Shown: positions 23,593-24,107 of the stretch, one piece after another | Position numbering within the stretch: position 1 is the first letter of the stretch | Layout of the letters: every line of letters begins with the position of its first letter | Assembly: GCA_002361735.1 (NCBI GenBank) | Contig: DETS01000122.1 | Location: 1-24,107, forward strand | Direction: 5' to 3' | DNA length: 24,107 bases | Origin: Lachnospiraceae bacterium UBA3282 | Lineage (GTDB): Bacteria; Bacillota; Clostridia; Lachnospirales; Lachnospiraceae | Program-made: the position numbers and the translations under genes | The notes under the pieces: generated by a model | What the model was told of the DNA's origin: nothing | Database searches by the model: none | The model's input: only the letters and a program-made list of their open reading frames with translations

Positions 23593-23621
23593 ATTATAAC
23601 AAACTATTCCCTTTCAGTCAT
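23593..23621 (-). promoter_or_regulatory. Promoter of the GH18-amidase-sua5-rpiB-hydrolase gene run
   Basis: On the minus strand ATGACT (23616-23621) and a perfect TATAAT (23593-23598) are separated by 17 bp. It lies just downstream of the terminator at 23633-23655, the usual layout between two transcription units. Confidence 0.65.
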
Positions 23622-23632
23622 CAGTTTTTTCT

Positions 23633-23655
23633 AAAAAACGGCAGTCATTTTGCCG
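23633..23655 (-). terminator. Intrinsic terminator of an upstream minus-strand unit
   Basis: On the minus strand CGGCA (23651-23655) pairs with TGCCG (23639-23643) around a 7-nt loop and is followed by six T residues (23633-23638). It ends whatever transcript enters from the right end of the window. Confidence 0.65.
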
Positions 23656-24049
23656 CATAGCGGGTTCCTACCGGCACATACAGTCGCCTCCTTTCGCCGC
23701 TGCCGTCCAAAACGCGTATGACCGGCCTCCATGCCCATCCTCCAAAAGGAGAACAAAAAGAAACTTAAAAAACGCAACCGTGATATACTAATGGCATATG
23801 TTATAAGAGGGCGGAAATTGTTTGGAAGACGTCTCTGACATGCAGATAAATTTGAAAAATAACTGTATAACCTACTCATTCCTTGTGAATTATAATTTGT
23901 GAATACTACGGAAGGAAATAAGAATGGTCTCCGATCGGGCGCGCTGCCCATAAGACTGTCCCTGCAAAAGAAATCTGCAAAGACACAGATGTTATTTTAT
24001 GAAATTATGCAATCCCCCTCTCCCTGCGGACTATCAGAGGACATCTTGT
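23633..24049 (-). ncRNA. Unassigned transcription unit of about 415 nt, possible non-coding RNA
   Basis: A minus-strand promoter (24056-24085) and a terminator (23633-23655) bracket about 415 nt with no convincing long gene. A 106-codon frame (23631-23951) lacks an SD and has a composition unlike its neighbours. Its last 33 codons (from the ATG at 23732, with GGAGG 6 nt upstream) could be a small basic peptide. A perfect AAAGGAGG (23687-23694) precedes a three-codon frame, Met-Cys-Arg-stop (23668-23679). I do not recognise RNase P, tmRNA, 6S or SRP RNA. The plus strand of this stretch shows no gene either. Confidence 0.35.
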
Positions 24050-24055
24050 AGTACA

Positions 24056-24085
24056 ATTATACCCATAAAATGACAATATATGCAA
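24056..24085 (-). promoter_or_regulatory. Promoter of the unassigned right-end unit
   Basis: On the minus strand TTGCAT (24080-24085) and a perfect TATAAT (24056-24061) are separated by 18 bp. Transcription would start near 24049 and run left towards the terminator at 23633-23655. Confidence 0.5.
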
Positions 24086-24107
24086 GCATTTTCTAAAATT
24101 ATTAAAA

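Noticed and set aside
23631..23951. A 106-codon minus-strand protein gene
   Set aside because: It has no SD at its start, a mixed Phe/Ser-rich then Arg-rich composition, and its end is the terminator hairpin. Only the last 33 codons have an SD, and these are mentioned as a low-confidence possibility.
1..24107. tRNA or rRNA genes, CRISPR arrays, insertion sequences or phage genes
   Set aside because: No cloverleaf, rRNA core sequence, regularly spaced repeats, transposase or integrase motif was seen on either strand.

Overview
The window looks like chromosomal DNA of an anaerobic, probably spore-forming Clostridia bacterium, most likely a member of the Lachnospiraceae. This rests on a DnaD/DnaI-type primosome pair, a long Lachnospiraceae-like PRPP synthetase, queT, a YczE-family membrane protein, three cell-wall hydrolases of the spore-lytic type, and a ten-gene ATP synthase operon whose c subunit carries a sodium-type ion site. 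I see no rRNA, tRNA, CRISPR array, insertion sequence or prophage gene. It reads as a core-genome segment with interesting non-coding DNA.

Layout. Positions 1-3500 (+ strand): a cluster of DnaA-box-like 9-mers, an extended -10 promoter, then a DnaD-domain protein, a DnaI/DnaC-like helicase loader with a zinc cluster, and PRPP synthetase, closely spaced as one operon. Positions 3501-4258 (+): a strong promoter, a folded leader of about 140 nt, and queT, ending in a terminator that overlaps its stop codon. Positions 4259-7893 (-): a three-gene unit encoding a small unknown protein, an 846-residue membrane-anchored unknown with a degenerate C39-peptidase-like C-terminus, and a YczE-type membrane protein. 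Positions 7985-9955 (-): a chemoreceptor. Positions 10017-17458 (-): the ATP synthase operon (atpZ-I-B-E-F-H-A-G-D-C) with its own promoter and terminator. Positions 17504-18042 (+): a lone DUF402 gene divergent from the atp operon. Positions 18039-23374 (-): GH18 glycosidase, CwlD-type amidase, Sua5, RpiB and a coiled-coil SleB-type hydrolase, all in one direction. Positions 23375-24107: non-coding DNA holding a heavily structured leader of the GH18 gene, its promoter, and an upstream minus-strand transcription unit with promoter and terminator but no convincing long gene.

How the parts relate. The first operon links helicase loading to PRPP supply and may be under DnaA control. The atp operon probably couples ATP synthesis or hydrolysis to Na+ rather than H+. 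The order sua5-rpiB-atp recalls the Bacillus subtilis ywlC-rpiB-upp-atp neighbourhood, but here peptidoglycan hydrolases are interleaved with the housekeeping genes.

The best candidates for something undescribed are the RNA or DNA structures: the queT leader, the hairpin array before the GH18 gene (which shares a stem sequence with the queT leader), the hairpins in atp operon spacers, and the unassigned transcription unit at the right end. Next is the 846-residue protein and its small operon. Several gene starts were moved downstream of the longest open frame, on the basis of Shine-Dalgarno (SD) spacing and promoter positions. All family assignments come from reading motifs, not from searches.
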